From Alphaproteobacteria bacterium (lineage in GTDB: Bacteria > Pseudomonadota > Alphaproteobacteria > RS24), in NCBI GenBank assembly GCA_015163825.1, contig JAAOIL010000215.1:1-6193 (forward strand): a DNA stretch of 6,193 nucleotides, in the 5' to 3' direction. The notes under the pieces were generated by a model. That model was not told the origin of the DNA and searched no databases. It saw only the letters and a program-made list of their open reading frames with translations. Numbering within the stretch: position 1 is the first letter of the stretch; each line of letters opens with the position of its first letter. Shown in pieces: positions 5,502 to 6,193 of this stretch. The translations under genes and the position numbers were made by a program.

Positions 5502-6193
5502 ATGGCTGAAACATTTCCCTTATTAAAAGATACAAAAATTGATACTGCCACTTACACACGCCTTTATGAGGAGAGCATCAATGACCCCGAAACATTTTGG
5601 GCGCAACAAGGCAAACGCCTTGATTGGATACAGCCCTATACCAAGATAAAGAATACGCATTATATTGGCGGGGATATTGGCGGGGATATTGGCGGGGATA
5701 TTGGCGGGGATAGCGCGACTGATGTTTCTATTCGCTGGTATGAGGACGGCACTTTGAATGCTTGTGTCAATTGTGTTGATAGGCATCTGCCAACACGCGC
5801 CGATAAGGTAGCGATTATTTGGGAGGGTGATGACCCCGCCGATGATAAAAAAATAACGTACCGCGAACTACACACCCACGTCTGTCGCCTCGCCAATGTC
5901 TTAAAACGTGAAGGCGTGGCAAAAGGCGATAGGGTAACAATCTATATGCCGATGATTGTGGAGGCGGCTTATGCGATGTTGGCGTGTGCCCGTATTGGGG
6001 CGGTACATTCTGTGGTGTTTGGTGGTTTCTCGCCAGAGGCATTAGCGGGGCGTATATTGGATTGCGATAGCACTTTTATTATCACTGCCGATGAAGGGGT
6101 GCGCGGTGGTAAAACGGTGCCGCTAAAAGCCAATTGCGATGCGGCACTGGCGCAATGCCCGCAAGTTAAAAAGGTGCTGGTGGTGAAACGCAC
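5502..6193 (+). CDS. acs: Acetyl-CoA synthetase (AMP-forming), N-terminal part (cut by window edge)
   Basis: Known of the family: Acs activates acetate with ATP through acetyl-AMP to acetyl-CoA in the cytosol; the full enzyme is about 650 residues. Seen: 230 codons are open to the right edge with no stop, so the AMP-binding core and the C-terminal catalytic lysine are outside the window. The part present matches Acs closely: YTRLYEESINDPETFW (18-33), DWIQPYTKIKNT (41-52), VSIRWYEDGTLNACVNCVDRHL (75-96), ITYRELHTHVCRLANVL (118-134), GDRVTIYMPMIVEAAYAMLA (142-161), ARIGAVHSVVFGGFSPEALAGRI (163-185) and the ADEGVRGGKTVPLK segment (196-209), which in known Acs structures lies near the CoA site. 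Start: ATG 5502 has AGGAGG five bases upstream. Oddity: residues 55-70 are (IGGD)4, encoded by a perfect tandem repeat, where other Acs proteins have only a few residues between the KN(T/V) and VSI(K/R)W segments. Confidence 0.96.
   Translation, partial: MAETFPLLKDTKIDTATYTRLYEESINDPETFWAQQGKRLDWIQPYTKIKNTHYIGGDIGGDIGGDIGGDSATDVSIRWYEDGTLNACVNCVDRHLPTRADKVAIIWEGDDPADDKKITYRELHTHVCRLANVLKREGVAKGDRVTIYMPMIVEAAYAMLACARIGAVHSVVFGGFSPEALAGRILDCDSTFIITADEGVRGGKTVPLKANCDAALAQCPQVKKVLVVKR
5664..5711 (+). repeat. Perfect 12-base tandem repeat, four copies, inside acs
   Basis: Four exact copies of ATTGGCGGGGAT run head to tail, in frame, coding Ile-Gly-Gly-Asp four times (Acs residues 55-70). The unit differs in sequence, length and base composition from the 9-base repeat in gpsA. 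Twelve is a multiple of three, so copy changes keep the frame. The opposite strand also stays open through the repeat, creating spurious antisense frames with SPPI or PANI repeats. Recent slippage-driven expansion is the likely origin (inference). Confidence 0.95.

Noticed and set aside
5523..5896. Minus-strand open frames with PANI or SPPI repeats opposite acs
   Set aside because: They are antisense readings of the 12-base repeat inside a clear acs coding region; the repeat keeps every frame open. No family resemblance or ribosome-binding site supports them.

Overview
The window looks like ordinary chromosomal housekeeping DNA from an alphaproteobacterium of moderate GC content. This rests on the protein families and on the gene order: a haem gene pair (hemC, hemD) transcribed leftwards, back to back with a rightward tsaD-gpsA-EVE block that is followed further on by acetyl-CoA synthetase. 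From memory, this arrangement is common in Alphaproteobacteria. The species cannot be named from the sequence alone.

Layout. Positions 1-351 (minus) hold the N-terminal 117 codons of uroporphyrinogen-III synthase (hemD), which runs off the left edge. Positions 358-1290 (minus) are a complete hydroxymethylbilane synthase gene (hemC), six bases upstream of hemD. A 55-base divergent spacer (1291-1345) separates hemC from tsaD (1346-2413, plus), the tRNA t6A37 transferase subunit. Next come gpsA (about 2501-3565, glycerol-3-phosphate dehydrogenase), a small EVE-domain protein (3580-4023), a 112-base spacer with an inverted repeat, a Spinster-like MFS transporter (4136-5476), and the first 230 codons of acetyl-CoA synthetase (acs, from 5502), cut by the right edge. 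There is no gene-free stretch longer than 300 bases, and I see no RNA gene, insertion sequence or CRISPR array.

How the genes relate. HemC makes hydroxymethylbilane and HemD closes it to uroporphyrinogen III, so the leftward pair performs consecutive steps of tetrapyrrole synthesis. The rightward genes are not one pathway: tRNA modification (TsaD), phospholipid precursor supply (GpsA), a predicted modified-nucleobase reader (EVE), transport (MFS) and acetate activation (Acs).

Most unusual observations. Two perfect in-frame tandem repeats interrupt or extend otherwise conserved enzymes. One is five copies of a 9-base unit giving an (ETN)5 tail on GpsA. The other is four copies of an unrelated 12-base unit giving an (IGGD)4 insertion near the N-terminus of Acs. 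A palindrome sits inside a candidate promoter ahead of gpsA. The leader of the MFS gene contains a segment that could pair with either of two partners. I did not find a clear new multi-gene system.
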